A stretch of DNA of 64,000 nt from Xanthomonas bromi (GCF_900092025.1 NZ_FLTX01000023.1:110562-174561), one strand, 5' to 3'; shown: positions 55,326 through 64,000, counted from the first letter of the stretch. Numbers and translations: made by a program. The notes: generated from the sequence alone by a model not told the origin.

Positions 55326-56348
55326 TCACCGCTTCACATCAAACCGCGCATCGCCAACGCACGCCTGCACATCGGCCACCGACAGCGGATTGAAATCGCC
55401 CGGAATCGAATGCTTCAAACAGCCGGCAGCCAGGCCGAAGCGCGCCGTGTCGTCCAGCGACCAGCCCTCGATCAGGCCATGCAGCACGCCGGCCGCAAAC
55501 GCGTCGCCGCCGCCAATGCGGTCGATGATGGGGGTGAGTTCTTCGCTGGGTGCACGTGCCACCGCGCCTTCGCGCGGCACCAGCATCGCGCCGAGGCTGT
55601 GATGGTCCACGTTATGCGCCACACGTTGCGTGCAGGCCATCAACTGCAGCTGCGGAAACGCCGCGAAGGCTTGCTGTGCGGCCGCTTCCACGCGTGCTTC
55701 CAGCGTGTCCTGTGCAAACTCGCCGCCCAGCACCACGCCGATATCGCGGTAATCGGCAAACACCACATCCGCGCATTCAAACAGCTGATGCAGGATGCCG
55801 CGCGCATCGCCCTGCCAGCGCTGCCATAACTTGGGCCGGTAATTGCCGTCGAACGACACCTTGACCCCCGCCGCACGCGCGGCGCGTGCCGCTGCCAACG
55901 TGGCCTGCGCCACCTCCGCACCCAGCGCCGGGCTGACCCCGGACAAATGCAGCCACTGCACGCCCTCCAGCAGGCGCGGCCAGTCGTACGCATCGGCCGG
56001 TGCAAGTGCAAACGCCGAATCGGCGCGGTCGTAGATCACTTCGCTGGGGCGATGGATGGCACCCGTGGTCAAAAAATACAGGCCCATGCGGCCATCCACC
56101 CGCCGGACGTGGCGGGTATCGACGTCATGGCGGCGCAGTTCGCCCAGCACCGCCGCACCCAACGGGTTGTCCGCCACCGTGCTGACCACCGCGACCTCAT
56201 GACCGAAATGCGCCAGCGACACACCAACGTTGGCCTCCGCACCACCGCAGTGCACGTCCAGCCGAGGCTGCTGCAGCAGCAGCTCATGACCAGGCGCCCC
56301 CAGGCGCAGCAACAACTCACCAAAACACAGGATACGGGCACGGCTCAT
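55326..56348 (-). CDS. kdgK: 2-dehydro-3-deoxygluconokinase (PfkB family)
   Basis: The start at 56348 gives a 340-residue ribokinase-like protein: RILCFGELLLRLGAPGHELL, the substrate region CGGAEANVGVSLAHFGHEVA, and the catalytic/anion-hole motif IDRIGGGDAFAAGVLHGLIE near residue 280. KdgK phosphorylates 2-keto-3-deoxygluconate to KDPG, feeding uronate breakdown into the Entner-Doudoroff pathway. Other PfkB sugar kinases are possible, but the head-to-head position with a receptor and a large exported polysaccharide-acting protein favours KDG. A 17-bp operator-like site lies 62 bases upstream. Confidence 0.85.
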   Translation of the reverse strand: MSRARILCFGELLLRLGAPGHELLLQQPRLDVHCGGAEANVGVSLAHFGHEVAVVSTVADNPLGAAVLGELRRHDVDTRHVRRVDGRMGLYFLTTGAIHRPSEVIYDRADSAFALAPADAYDWPRLLEGVQWLHLSGVSPALGAEVAQATLAAARAARAAGVKVSFDGNYRPKLWQRWQGDARGILHQLFECADVVFADYRDIGVVLGGEFAQDTLEARVEAAAQQAFAAFPQLQLMACTQRVAHNVDHHSLGAMLVPREGAVARAPSEELTPIIDRIGGGDAFAAGVLHGLIEGWSLDDTARFGLAAGCLKHSIPGDFNPLSVADVQACVGDARFDVKR

Positions 56349-56409
56349 TGGGCAATTACCTCGGCTGGGTGATGCGTGACGGAAGGGCGGCAACCACCAC
56401 GCAGTGTGA

Positions 56410-56426
56410 TGACCATCGGTGTCATT
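56410..56426. promoter_or_regulatory. Operator candidate, copy 1 (kdgK side)
   Basis: TGACCATCGGTGTCATT is a semi-palindrome identical to copy 2 except at the central base. Its position, 62 bases upstream of the kdgK ATG, suits a repressor site. Confidence 0.7.
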
Positions 56427-56564
56427 CTAGCTTTCGTGAAATGCAGGCTGCCACAGCCATGATGCGACCTGAAGTGACGGCCAGCCCCCCTTTCTCCGAA
56501 GTTTGGTGGCGTTTTCTGCTGCGCTGCAAGATGTTACGGGGCGATTCAGCTGGTAACGTCGTTT

Positions 56565-56581
56565 TGACCAGCGGTGTCATT
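56565..56581. promoter_or_regulatory. Operator candidate, copy 2 (receptor side)
   Basis: TGACCAGCGGTGTCATT lies 55 bases upstream of the receptor ATG. Half-sites of this kind (TGACACCG) fit LacI-type regulators; no such regulator is encoded in the window. Confidence 0.7.
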
Positions 56582-56635
56582 GCTGCTCACAACCCGCCAT
56601 TTCACATTGTTCATGGACCCTTGGGAGGGGAGGAC

Positions 56636-59416
56636 ATGCAATTTCGGACCACCAACCGGAAGACACCGGTTACCTTGCTTGCACTGTCGATCTGTCTGGC
56701 GCTCAGCGGCCACGCCGCCGCACAAGACGCCGCCCAACCGCCGGCCGAGCCCGCCGTGAACCTGGACGCTGTCACGGTGACCGGCTACCGCGCCAGCGTT
56801 GAGAAGGCCCTGGACATCAAGCGCGGCGAAGCCGGCGTGGTGGATGCCATCGTCGCCGAGGACATCGGCAAGTTCCCCGACCTCAACCTGGCCGAGTCGC
56901 TGCAGCGCATCCCCGGCGTGGTGATCACCCGCGATGCCGGCGAAGGCCGCGCCATCACGGTGCGTGGCCTGGGCCCGGAATTCACCCGCGTGCGCATCAA
57001 TGGCATGGAAGCGCTCACCACCGTGGGCGCCGGCGACCAGAGTGGCGGCACCAACCGCGGCCGTGGCTTCGACTTCAACGTGTTCGCCTCGGACCTGTTC
57101 TCGCAGCTGATCGCGCGCAAGACGGCCTCGGCCGATGTGGAAGAGGGCTCGCTGGGCGCCACCGTCGACCTGCGCACTGCGCGCCCGTTCGACTACAACG
57201 GCTTCACCTTCGCCGCCAGCACCCAGGCCGCCTACAACGCCATGGCCGAGAAGGCCAACCCGCGTGTGGCCGCGTTGATCGCCAATACCTGGGCCGACAA
57301 CACCTTTGGCGCCTTGCTGTCGGTGGCCTACACCGAGCGCCAGGTCCTAGAGGAAGGCTCCAACACCGGCCGCTGGGCCAATGGTCCGAGCAACGGTAAC
57401 TTCAGTGAGGCATCGCCATTCGCCGCTGCGCGCTCGACGGACGTGTACCACCCGCGCTTCCCGCGCTATGTGCAAATGGAACACGACCAGAAACGCCTGG
57501 GCATCACCGGTTCGTTGCAGTGGAAGCCCACCGACCGCACCACCGTCTCACTGGACGCGCTGTCCTCCAAGATCGACGCCACGCGCGATGAGCACTATCT
57601 CGAGGCGATCTCCTTCAGCCGCGGTCGCGACAGCGGCACACCGCGTCGTGCCGATCGCGACGGCAAGCCCGCCACCATCGTGCGCAACGGCGAAATCCGC
57701 AACAACGCGCTGGTTTACGGCGAATTCGACAACGTCGATGTCCGCTCGGAAAACCGTCACGACGAGTGGAACACCGAGTTCAAGCAGATCAGCCTGGATC
57801 TGGAGCACCGCTTCAGCGATGCCTTCTCCGTGTCCGGTCGTATCGGTACCTCGCGCTCGGCGCACGAGAACCCGGTGCAGACCACCATCATCATGGACAA
57901 GTACGACGTCGACGGGTACAGCTACGACTATCGTGGCAACAACCGTGCGCCGGTATTGAACTACGGCATCGACCCGACCGACCCTGCCGGTTGGGAATTG
58001 GCCGAGATTCGTCTGCGTCCGCAGACAGTCGACAACGATTTCGATACGGCGCAGATCGACTTCAACTGGAACATCAGCCCCGGCTTCCGCCTCAAGGGCG
58101 GCGTGCTGGCCAAGGACTACACGTTCAGTACGGTCGAACTGCGTCGCGCCAGCGAGGTTGCAGTGCCGACCTTTGCCAATGGCTCCCGCATCGTGCCGAG
58201 TGACCTGACCGCGCTGTCCGGACTCAAGGGCATCAATGGCAGCCCGTCCAACTGGGTCGTGCCCCATCTGGATGCGGTGGCCGACCAGCTCGGCGTCTAC
58301 AGCAACACCGGGACCTTCGCCGTGGCGCCGCGTGTCAACAACACCCGCAGTGTCGAAGAAAAGGACCGCGGCGTCTGGTTGATGGGCGAGTTCTCCACCG
58401 ACCTCGGCTCCATCCCGCTGTCGGGTAATTTCGGTGTGCGTTACGTGCGAACCGAGCAGGAGTCCACCGGCTATGCGTTGATCAACAACGCACCGGCGCT
58501 GACCACGGTTGGCCGCAACTACGACAACACGCTGCCCTCATTCAACCTGGTTGCCGAGCTCGCTCCCGACCTGTTGCTGCGTCTGGGCGCGGCCAAGGTG
58601 ATGTCGCGTCCCGGCCTGGGCAGTCTGACGCCCGGTGTGACCGTGGCCGTGGCCGGTGGTGCACGCACGGTGTCCGGCGGCAACCCGGATCTGGAACCGA
58701 TCAAGGCCACCAACGTCGATCTTGGCCTGGAGTGGTACTTCAACGAGGGCGCGATGCTGGGTGTCGGTGTGTTCTACAAGGACATCGAAAGTTTCATCCA
58801 GACCGCACGCGAAGTCCGCCCGTATTCCAGCAGTAGCCTGCCGGTCGAGTTGCTGGATGGCACCGGCGCCAGCATCAACGACGACTTCACCTTCAGCATT
58901 CCATTGAACACACCCGGTGGCGAGTTGAAGGGCGTGGAAGCCAATTATGTCCAGCCATTTACGTTCCTGCCGGGCAAGTGGGCAAACCTGGGCGTGCAAC
59001 TGAACTACACCTGGGTCGATTCGCAGATCCAGTATCTGTCCAGCACCGGCGCACCGGTGATGAAGAACGATCTGACCGGGCTGTCGCGCTCGTCGTGGAA
59101 TGCCACCTTGTTCTACGAGGGCGAGACCTTCGCCGGCCGTATCTCGGCCACCAATCGCGACGATTACCTGACCCAGGCCCCCGGCACGGAAGCGGGATTC
59201 AACGTGGATGGCGTGCACGGCATGACCGGCACCACCATGATCGACGCCTCGCTGCGCTACAAGATCAGCAAGCAGCTGGAGCTGAGCCTGGAGGGCCTCA
59301 ACCTCACCAACGAAGCGTCCGACGAATGGGTGTCGTCACCGCAAACCGGCGAGTTGCCGCTGCAGTACACCGAAAGCGGCCGCCAATACTTGCTGGGCCT
59401 GCGCTACAAGTTCTAA
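56636..59416 (+). CDS. TonB-dependent receptor of the carbohydrate-uptake type
   Basis: The ATG at 56636 with GGGAGGGGAG upstream gives 926 residues: the signal MQFRTTNRKTPVTLLALSIC (cleavage near AAA-Q), the TonB box DAVTVTGY, and a plug with GKFPDLNLAESLQRIPGVVI, GRAITVRGLGPEFTRVRING and DVEEGSLGATVDLRTARPFD. The barrel ends in SGRQYLLGLRYKF. This plug type is that of receptors in Xanthomonas carbohydrate utilisation loci, importing oligosaccharides across the outer membrane. It diverges from kdgK, shares the 17-bp sites and precedes the 1288-residue exported protein, so oligouronides are the likely cargo. Confidence 0.9.
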   Translation: MQFRTTNRKTPVTLLALSICLALSGHAAAQDAAQPPAEPAVNLDAVTVTGYRASVEKALDIKRGEAGVVDAIVAEDIGKFPDLNLAESLQRIPGVVITRDAGEGRAITVRGLGPEFTRVRINGMEALTTVGAGDQSGGTNRGRGFDFNVFASDLFSQLIARKTASADVEEGSLGATVDLRTARPFDYNGFTFAASTQAAYNAMAEKANPRVAALIANTWADNTFGALLSVAYTERQVLEEGSNTGRWANGPSNGNFSEASPFAAARSTDVYHPRFPRYVQMEHDQKRLGITGSLQWKPTDRTTVSLDALSSKIDATRDEHYLEAISFSRGRDSGTPRRADRDGKPATIVRNGEIRNNALVYGEFDNVDVRSENRHDEWNTEFKQISLDLEHRFSDAFSVSGRIGTSRSAHENPVQTTIIMDKYDVDGYSYDYRGNNRAPVLNYGIDPTDPAGWELAEIRLRPQTVDNDFDTAQIDFNWNISPGFRLKGGVLAKDYTFSTVELRRASEVAVPTFANGSRIVPSDLTALSGLKGINGSPSNWVVPHLDAVADQLGVYSNTGTFAVAPRVNNTRSVEEKDRGVWLMGEFSTDLGSIPLSGNFGVRYVRTEQESTGYALINNAPALTTVGRNYDNTLPSFNLVAELAPDLLLRLGAAKVMSRPGLGSLTPGVTVAVAGGARTVSGGNPDLEPIKATNVDLGLEWYFNEGAMLGVGVFYKDIESFIQTAREVRPYSSSSLPVELLDGTGASINDDFTFSIPLNTPGGELKGVEANYVQPFTFLPGKWANLGVQLNYTWVDSQIQYLSSTGAPVMKNDLTGLSRSSWNATLFYEGETFAGRISATNRDDYLTQAPGTEAGFNVDGVHGMTGTTMIDASLRYKISKQLELSLEGLNLTNEASDEWVSSPQTGELPLQYTESGRQYLLGLRYKF

Positions 59417-59761
59417 GGGGTGTCTGCCCGCAGCGCTCACCGCGTCGCGGGCGTAATACCAACGTTTCAATGCATCCGTACGGCGCGTCGCTGGCCGCAC
59501 ACCGCTACGCGTCATGCAGTGGTGTGCATCGCAACCCGGCTGCGCCGCGCACGACGCGCCGTCCTGGTCGTCAGCGTGCATGCGTTGGCGATCGCTGTGC
59601 GATGCACTGGCAGGCCGGCACCGCGTAGTCTATGCAGACCATCGCTCCGCCGGGCAATACAGGTGGCAGACCCCTGCCGGCGTGGGGCTGCCAACGTCAC
59701 GCAGTATCGAATATTCGCCGCACGCTGACCCCGTGCGGCGATGCTTTTGAGGAGTAAGGCA
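59417..59761. other. Spacer between the receptor and the LamG protein gene
   Basis: This 345-base gap with no terminator after the receptor ends in the hairpin at 59716-59740. No gene is supported; the downstream gene may have its own promoter here. Confidence 0.5.
59716..59740 (+). promoter_or_regulatory. 5'-leader hairpin of the LamG protein gene
   Basis: CGCCGCAC, a 9-base loop and GTGCGGCG end 8 bases before the GAGGAG ribosome binding site of the gene. This could stabilise the mRNA, attenuate read-through or modulate translation. Confidence 0.5.
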
Positions 59762-62700
59762 GTGAGCGTGTTGACGTGTTGGATGGGTGTCCTGCTAATG
59801 CTTGCGCTGCCGGTCACTGCGGCGGCAGCCGAGACCCCGGAGTTGCTGTTCCGCGTTTCGGCTGATCGCAGTCTGCAATCCGATGTCGCCCGCGGCGATG
59901 GCGTGCCCAACTTCCGCGACAAGATCACCCTGGTGCCCACCGGCAAACGCGGCAATGCCATCGAATGGGCCGACGACGGCGTGCTGTCGTGGAATGCGCC
60001 CGGCAACCTCTACACCCAGCGTGGCACGCTCAGTTTCTTCTGGCGCTCGCGCTACCCGGTCGGCGAGGCGCCGTTCGTGATCTTCCGCGTCGGCTATGCC
60101 GACCACACCAGCTGGGACATGTCCTGGTTGCGCATCGACTGGAATGGCCACGGCTTCGATGCCTTCGTCACCGATGCCAACCTCGCGCGCACCCGCGTCT
60201 CGTTCAAGCTCGACAAGAACCCCGCTGCCAACGCGTGGACCCACATTGCGTTTGCCTGGGACGAAACCCGCGGCGTGCGTCTGTATGTCGACGGCAAGGA
60301 GGCCGCACGCGTGGACTGTGGCCAAGCCTGCAGTAACGGCGGCGCGCTCGACTTCGACGCCGCACTCGACCAGTTCGGCCTGGCCGGCCGCGTGATGTCG
60401 CCGCACCAGGTGCAGAGCCGCTACAACTTCCTGCGTGGCAGCGACTTCGACGAGATCCGCATCTACGACCGCATGCTCGACGGCGCAGGTGCCAGCGCAC
60501 TCGCGCGCCTGCAGGAACCCAGCACCGCACCAGCCACCTCGGCGGACGCCCAATACGCCGCCTTCCTGCACCGCTACGGCTGGGACAACGGCCACGCACC
60601 GCCCACGTTGAGCGCACCGGTCACCCGCATCCGCAAGGTCGAATTCGCCGACGCGCGCGATCTCAAGCAATGGATGTGGAAGGCCACCGACGGTATCGCC
60701 GAAACCACCTGGCCGGGCGTCTACAACCGCTCGCGGCTGCCCGGGCGCGACGACTATTTCGAGCTGCCGGACTGGAACACCTACGTCGAAGGCGGCAAGG
60801 CACTCGACCTCACCCTGCCGGACGAGCGCTTCAACCGCATCGAACTACGCGGTGCCGCCTACGGCCAGGCCACCTACGCCGCATCTGATGCACAGCCGCA
60901 GCCCTTGTTTGCACGCCAGCAAGGCGTGGTGCGCAGCGTGGACCAGTTCCCCGAGCGCCGCGGCGGCACGCTGCGCTTTGCCAACACCGCGCAGGAAACT
61001 CCCATCCAGGAAATCTGGGCCTACGACGTGCAGCCCGGCCAGGTGCCCGAAGGCAGCGCGCAACTCAGCTACACCGTGCGCAGCGACATCCAGCCCGACT
61101 ACGACAACCTCGCTGAGCTGCGCGCTGTCATCGTTGGCCGCTATCCAGCGAGCGAGCGCCAGACGGTGATCGCGCTGCCCACCAAGGCGCCGACACGCAA
61201 GCGTCCCAGCGACAAGGCCGCAGCACGCGCGCAGCAGCCCATCGTGCACATCCTGGTGCCCTCCAGCCTGGGCAACCCGCCGCCGGACCAGGCACTGATG
61301 CGCAGCTGGTCCTACGGCTGGGAAAACATGCACGACGGCCTGGATGGCATCGCCATTACGCTGCCGGCGCTCAACCTGCCGGCCACCCACAACGGCAGCA
61401 TCCCGCTCAATATCCGCATCAAGGACCCCATCTGGCCCGCGCGCGACATGATCGACGTTTCGGTCGCGGTCGTCCCCGGCCGGGCGCGCACCCTGTGGCT
61501 GGATCTGCGCGACAGAATCTTGAGCAACGACAGCCTGATGCTCAGCATCGCTGCTGCCGCCCCAGGTTTCGACGCCAACGCGCTCGATGGCACCCAATTG
61601 CAGCTGGTGTTCAAGCCGCGCGCCGAGGCCATCAAGGAACACGTGGCCGACCGCTTCAACCAGGTCAAGGACAACTGGGGTTTTTTGGTGGAAGAACACA
61701 CCACCTCCAAGCGCCAGCTGCTCTACAAGCGGCTGGACGCCGACATCACCGATCTCTTGCGCGTCGACCCGGACAACGCGCTTGGACGCGAATACTGGAA
61801 CGACATCAGCTACGCCAACCAGGGCGCGTTGCCCGTGGACATGCCAACCGTCCCCAAGGACATTCCCGCCTGGGCGTTCTGGCAGCTGCAAGACCTCAGC
61901 GCCACCCGCCGCTACATCCGCTGGTGGATCGAGCAGCGCCAGGTGGCCTACGGCGATTTCGGCGGCGGCATTTCCGACGATTCGGATCTGGTGCAGCAAT
62001 GGCCCGGCGTCGCCCTGATGGGCGTGGACCCGGACATCCTCAACGCCTCCATGCTGGCGCTGTCCGATGCCAACTACCGCAACGGCATGTTCACCAACGG
62101 CCTGTCCACCATCGAAACCGACGAGCTGCATTCCTACGAGGAAGGCATCAACCTCAACAGTGCCTTGCTATATCTCAACTGGGGCGATCCGCGCACCGTC
62201 GAGCGCCTGATGCAAACCGTCAAGGCCTTCGACACCATCATCCAGGTCAACCCGCAAGGCCACCTGCTATTCGCCAGCAACTGGTTCGGCGGCCGCAAGG
62301 TCTATCGCGAGCCCAACTGGCAATGGCAAAAACCGTATTCCTTCCCCATCGTGCACCCGGCCATCCTGCTGGGCGGCTATAACGCCGACCCCAACAGCCG
62401 CCGCATCGTCACAGGATTAGCCGACGGCTATCTCGCCCACGCCTACACCAACGCCAAGGGCAACTGGGCCCTGCCCAACGAGATCAACTGGCAAACCGGC
62501 AAAACCCGCGGCGGCGAACTGTTCGAAGGCAGCGGCGGTGCCGACACCTTGCACACCTTCTGGGCCGCCTACCGCTTCACCGGCGATGCGCGCTATCTCA
62601 AGCCTATCGATTACCGGGTCGCCAACAGCGGCCCGAATGGATTATCGCTGCTCAACGAAAACTTTCTCGATGTCATGGGCAAGCGCAGCGACTGGAGCGG

Positions 62701-63628
62701 CAAACTCATCGACGCCGCCAACAAGGGCGACGGCAGCGCTCCGGACTTCCCGCACCATGTGGCCTGGGAGCAAACCGGCAACCTCGAGTATCTCGCTGCC
62801 ATTTACCGCAGCGAGGCGCGGGAGAAACTACAGAACTTCTACATGAACACCGAAGGCCACTGGTGGAGCGACCGCGTGGAATCCCCCACGGTCAACCTGC
62901 AACGCGCCCGCCTAGGCGGCGTGGCCCTCAAGCGCAATCAAACCTACCCCGGCCACACCGTGAGCTGGCGCTTCAATGACCCGGAAGCTGCCACGCAAGT
63001 GGCCATCGCCATCCCCGCACCCCGGCAAGACCGTTTCACCGTCATCGCCTACAACACCTCCAACAAGGCGCAGCGCGCCAGCATGACCGGCTGGAACGTC
63101 GCCCCGGGCCAATGGCGCATCATCCAAGGCGTGAGCAAAGCCAATGACGGCAAGCTCGACAGCACCGCCAAGACGCAAGAGGTCGCTTTCGAAAAAGGCG
63201 TGACCATCGACATCGATTTCCCCGCAGGCCGCACCACCGTCCTGCAGCTTGAACGCATCGCAGCCACCACCCCGGTCGAACTGCGCCCGGACCTGGGCAT
63301 CGGCCACGGCGATGTGCGCGTGACCGCAGACGGCATTGAGGTGACTGTGCACAGCCTCGGCCACGCCGATGCACCGGCCGGGTTTGTGGTGTTGGAGGAT
63401 GGGCGTGGGAAGGAGCTGGCGCGGGTGGGGTTTCCGGCACTCGCGGCACCACGCAATCTGCAGCCAATCATCACCCAGGTACGCCTGCCGCTAACCAACG
63501 CGGCAAATCTAAAGACCGCACAGGTGCGTGTGGTGACCGAAGGCAACGTGCCAGAGATTACCGACCTCAACAATAATCTCGCGCTACCCACCCCGGCCAA
63601 GTCGGCAACCGCACAAAACAGCCAATAA
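59762..63628 (+). CDS. Large exported LamG / helical-domain / CARDB-like protein, probable polysaccharide-degrading enzyme
   Basis: The GTG at 59762 has GAGGAG 7 bases upstream and opens a signal SVLTCWMGVLLMLALPVTAA. Residues about 35-240 are a LamG/concanavalin-like domain (TLSFFWRSRYPVG; THIAFAWDETRGVRLYVDGK). The middle is beta-rich. Residues about 690-1045 are Trp/Tyr/His-rich and helical, with IPAWAFWQLQDLSATRRYIR, ETDELHSYEEGINLNSALLY (His about 789) and LLFASNWFGGRKVYREPNWQ, resembling alpha/alpha-barrel polysaccharide lyases or hydrolases. The end (about 1169-1278) is CARDB-like, closing EITDLNNNLALP. Position behind a sugar-type receptor and opposite kdgK suggests it releases unsaturated uronate oligomers. 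I cannot place it in a known enzyme family. Confidence 0.7.
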   Translation: MSVLTCWMGVLLMLALPVTAAAAETPELLFRVSADRSLQSDVARGDGVPNFRDKITLVPTGKRGNAIEWADDGVLSWNAPGNLYTQRGTLSFFWRSRYPVGEAPFVIFRVGYADHTSWDMSWLRIDWNGHGFDAFVTDANLARTRVSFKLDKNPAANAWTHIAFAWDETRGVRLYVDGKEAARVDCGQACSNGGALDFDAALDQFGLAGRVMSPHQVQSRYNFLRGSDFDEIRIYDRMLDGAGASALARLQEPSTAPATSADAQYAAFLHRYGWDNGHAPPTLSAPVTRIRKVEFADARDLKQWMWKATDGIAETTWPGVYNRSRLPGRDDYFELPDWNTYVEGGKALDLTLPDERFNRIELRGAAYGQATYAASDAQPQPLFARQQGVVRSVDQFPERRGGTLRFANTAQETPIQEIWAYDVQPGQVPEGSAQLSYTVRSDIQPDYDNLAELRAVIVGRYPASERQTVIALPTKAPTRKRPSDKAAARAQQPIVHILVPSSLGNPPPDQALMRSWSYGWENMHDGLDGIAITLPALNLPATHNGSIPLNIRIKDPIWPARDMIDVSVAVVPGRARTLWLDLRDRILSNDSLMLSIAAAAPGFDANALDGTQLQLVFKPRAEAIKEHVADRFNQVKDNWGFLVEEHTTSKRQLLYKRLDADITDLLRVDPDNALGREYWNDISYANQGALPVDMPTVPKDIPAWAFWQLQDLSATRRYIRWWIEQRQVAYGDFGGGISDDSDLVQQWPGVALMGVDPDILNASMLALSDANYRNGMFTNGLSTIETDELHSYEEGINLNSALLYLNWGDPRTVERLMQTVKAFDTIIQVNPQGHLLFASNWFGGRKVYREPNWQWQKPYSFPIVHPAILLGGYNADPNSRRIVTGLADGYLAHAYTNAKGNWALPNEINWQTGKTRGGELFEGSGGADTLHTFWAAYRFTGDARYLKPIDYRVANSGPNGLSLLNENFLDVMGKRSDWSGKLIDAANKGDGSAPDFPHHVAWEQTGNLEYLAAIYRSEAREKLQNFYMNTEGHWWSDRVESPTVNLQRARLGGVALKRNQTYPGHTVSWRFNDPEAATQVAIAIPAPRQDRFTVIAYNTSNKAQRASMTGWNVAPGQWRIIQGVSKANDGKLDSTAKTQEVAFEKGVTIDIDFPAGRTTVLQLERIAATTPVELRPDLGIGHGDVRVTADGIEVTVHSLGHADAPAGFVVLEDGRGKELARVGFPALAAPRNLQPIITQVRLPLTNAANLKTAQVRVVTEGNVPEITDLNNNLALPTPAKSATAQNSQ

Positions 63629-63640
63629 CCCAACACACCA

Positions 63641-63690
63641 AGCCCTTCTCCCGCACGCGGGAGAAGATGCCCGAAGGGCGGATGAGGGCA
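63641..63690 (+). repeat. Xanthomonas intergenic palindromic repeat, copy 2
   Basis: GCCCTTCTCCCGCACGCGGG with AGAAGATGCCCGAAGGGCGG and ATGAGGGC contains an inverted repeat (CTTCTCCCGC/GCGGGAGAAG). It is the reverse-orientation partner of 54647-54694. It follows the LamG gene by 12 bases and could end its transcript. Confidence 0.72.
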
Positions 63691-63700
63691 AAGCCACTAA

Positions 63701-64000
63701 GAGCGGCTAACAAAACCCTTGAATTTTGTTGAGTCGGCGGCAACATTGCCGGCATGACACGTCGCAAAGAGATCCCTATTGCGCTGTGGAAGCGCATCGA
63801 GCCACTGATTCCGCAGGTCAAGCCTTCCCCCAAAGGTGGACGACCTCGTCTCAGTGATCAGCAGGCCCTCAACGGCATCGTCTATGTGCTGCGCACCGGC
63901 ATTGCGTGGGAAGACCTGCCTTTGGAACTCGGCTATGGCAGCGGCATGACCTGCTGGCGTCGGCTGCGTGATTGGCAAGCCAACGGGGTGTGGCATCGTT
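63701..64000 (+). mobile_element. IS5-family insertion sequence, left part (runs out of the window)
   Basis: GAGCGGCTAACAAAACC is a terminal-repeat-like start directly after CTAA (63697-63700), which fits the CTAR target duplication of IS5. The transposase starts 53 bases inside. Confidence 0.7.
63754..64000 (+). CDS. IS5-family transposase, N-terminal part
   Basis: The 82 visible codons MTRRKEIPIALWKRIEPLIP, GGRPRLSDQQALNGIVYVLR, TGIAWEDLPLELGYGSGMTC and WRRLRDWQANGVWHR form the N-terminal DUF4096-type domain of IS5 transposases. The catalytic DDE region lies beyond the window. No lesion is visible so far, so this copy may be intact. It differs in sequence from the IS5 relics at 2770 and 33608. 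Confidence 0.82.
   Translation, partial: MTRRKEIPIALWKRIEPLIPQVKPSPKGGRPRLSDQQALNGIVYVLRTGIAWEDLPLELGYGSGMTCWRRLRDWQANGVWHR

Noticed and set aside
60845..62131. 428-codon minus-strand frame opposite the LamG protein gene
   Set aside because: It is a shadow frame with no recognisable domain.
1..64000. tRNA, rRNA or CRISPR loci
   Set aside because: I looked for T-loop (GTTCGAATC-type) sequences, CCA ends and spaced direct repeats on both strands and saw none that hold up.

Overview
The window is high-GC chromosomal DNA from a plant-associated Xanthomonas (gammaproteobacteria, Xanthomonadaceae). The evidence is a XopAP-type class-3 lipase effector, two perfect plant-inducible-promoter (PIP) boxes (TTCGB-N15-TTCGB) in front of effector-like genes, large TonB-dependent receptors of the carbohydrate-uptake kind, a FabV enoyl reductase very like the X. 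oryzae enzyme, and IS3 and IS5 family elements. I cannot fix the species or pathovar from sequence alone.

Layout, left to right. 1-5.2 kb: tail of a DNA topoisomerase IB, a PmtA-type phospholipid methyltransferase, an I78-type inhibitor lipoprotein, an IS5 relic, and a frameshifted saccharopine-dehydrogenase-like gene. 4.4-9.1 kb: a TonB-dependent receptor plus exported 2H-phosphoesterase (DUF1868) operon, divergent from a ROK regulator across an AT-rich intergenic region. 9.2-11.4 kb: a PIP-box-driven gene for a 717-residue protein with an intact glycerophosphodiesterase core, probably a type III effector. 11.8-16.1 kb: a helicase-exonuclease pair related to Bacillus MrfA/MrfB, with translational overlap. 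16.3-26.2 kb: housekeeping and envelope genes, including an emfourin-type protease inhibitor whose partner M4 protease survives only as a C-terminal stub. 26.4-32.4 kb: a fusion of two gene remnants, then host-attachment, thioredoxin, MFS transporter, SRPBCC, EcsC and methyltransferase genes. 32.4-34.4 kb: an IS3/IS407-group element next to a damaged IS5/IS427-type element. 34.7-40.9 kb: fbp, tyrB, a second TonB receptor and xopAP.

41.2-43.7 kb is a decaying AcoR-like regulator / aldehyde dehydrogenase / DUF779 cluster. Next come ku with an overlapping small upstream gene, lldD, and a carotenoid-oxygenase plus DUF2141 operon. 49.6-52.7 kb is a rearranged patch: an ICMT pseudogene fused to a truncated winged-helix/STAND-ATPase pseudogene, a duplicated 5' piece of lldD, and a lower-GC serine-rich gene behind a second perfect PIP box. 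After fabV, 55.3-63.6 kb holds what looks like a compact uronate-polysaccharide utilisation locus: KDG kinase divergent from a TonB receptor, followed by a 1288-residue exported LamG / helical-domain / CARDB-like protein that I cannot assign to a known enzyme family. Two near-identical 17-bp sites lie in the kdgK-receptor intergenic region, one near each gene. The window ends inside another IS5-family element.

Two themes stand out. First, virulence: XopAP and two PIP-box genes. Second, active gene decay: about ten pseudogenes, several of them clean fusions of unrelated remnants. Coordinates of pseudogenes and domain limits are approximate. Family calls rest on recognised motifs, not on database searches.
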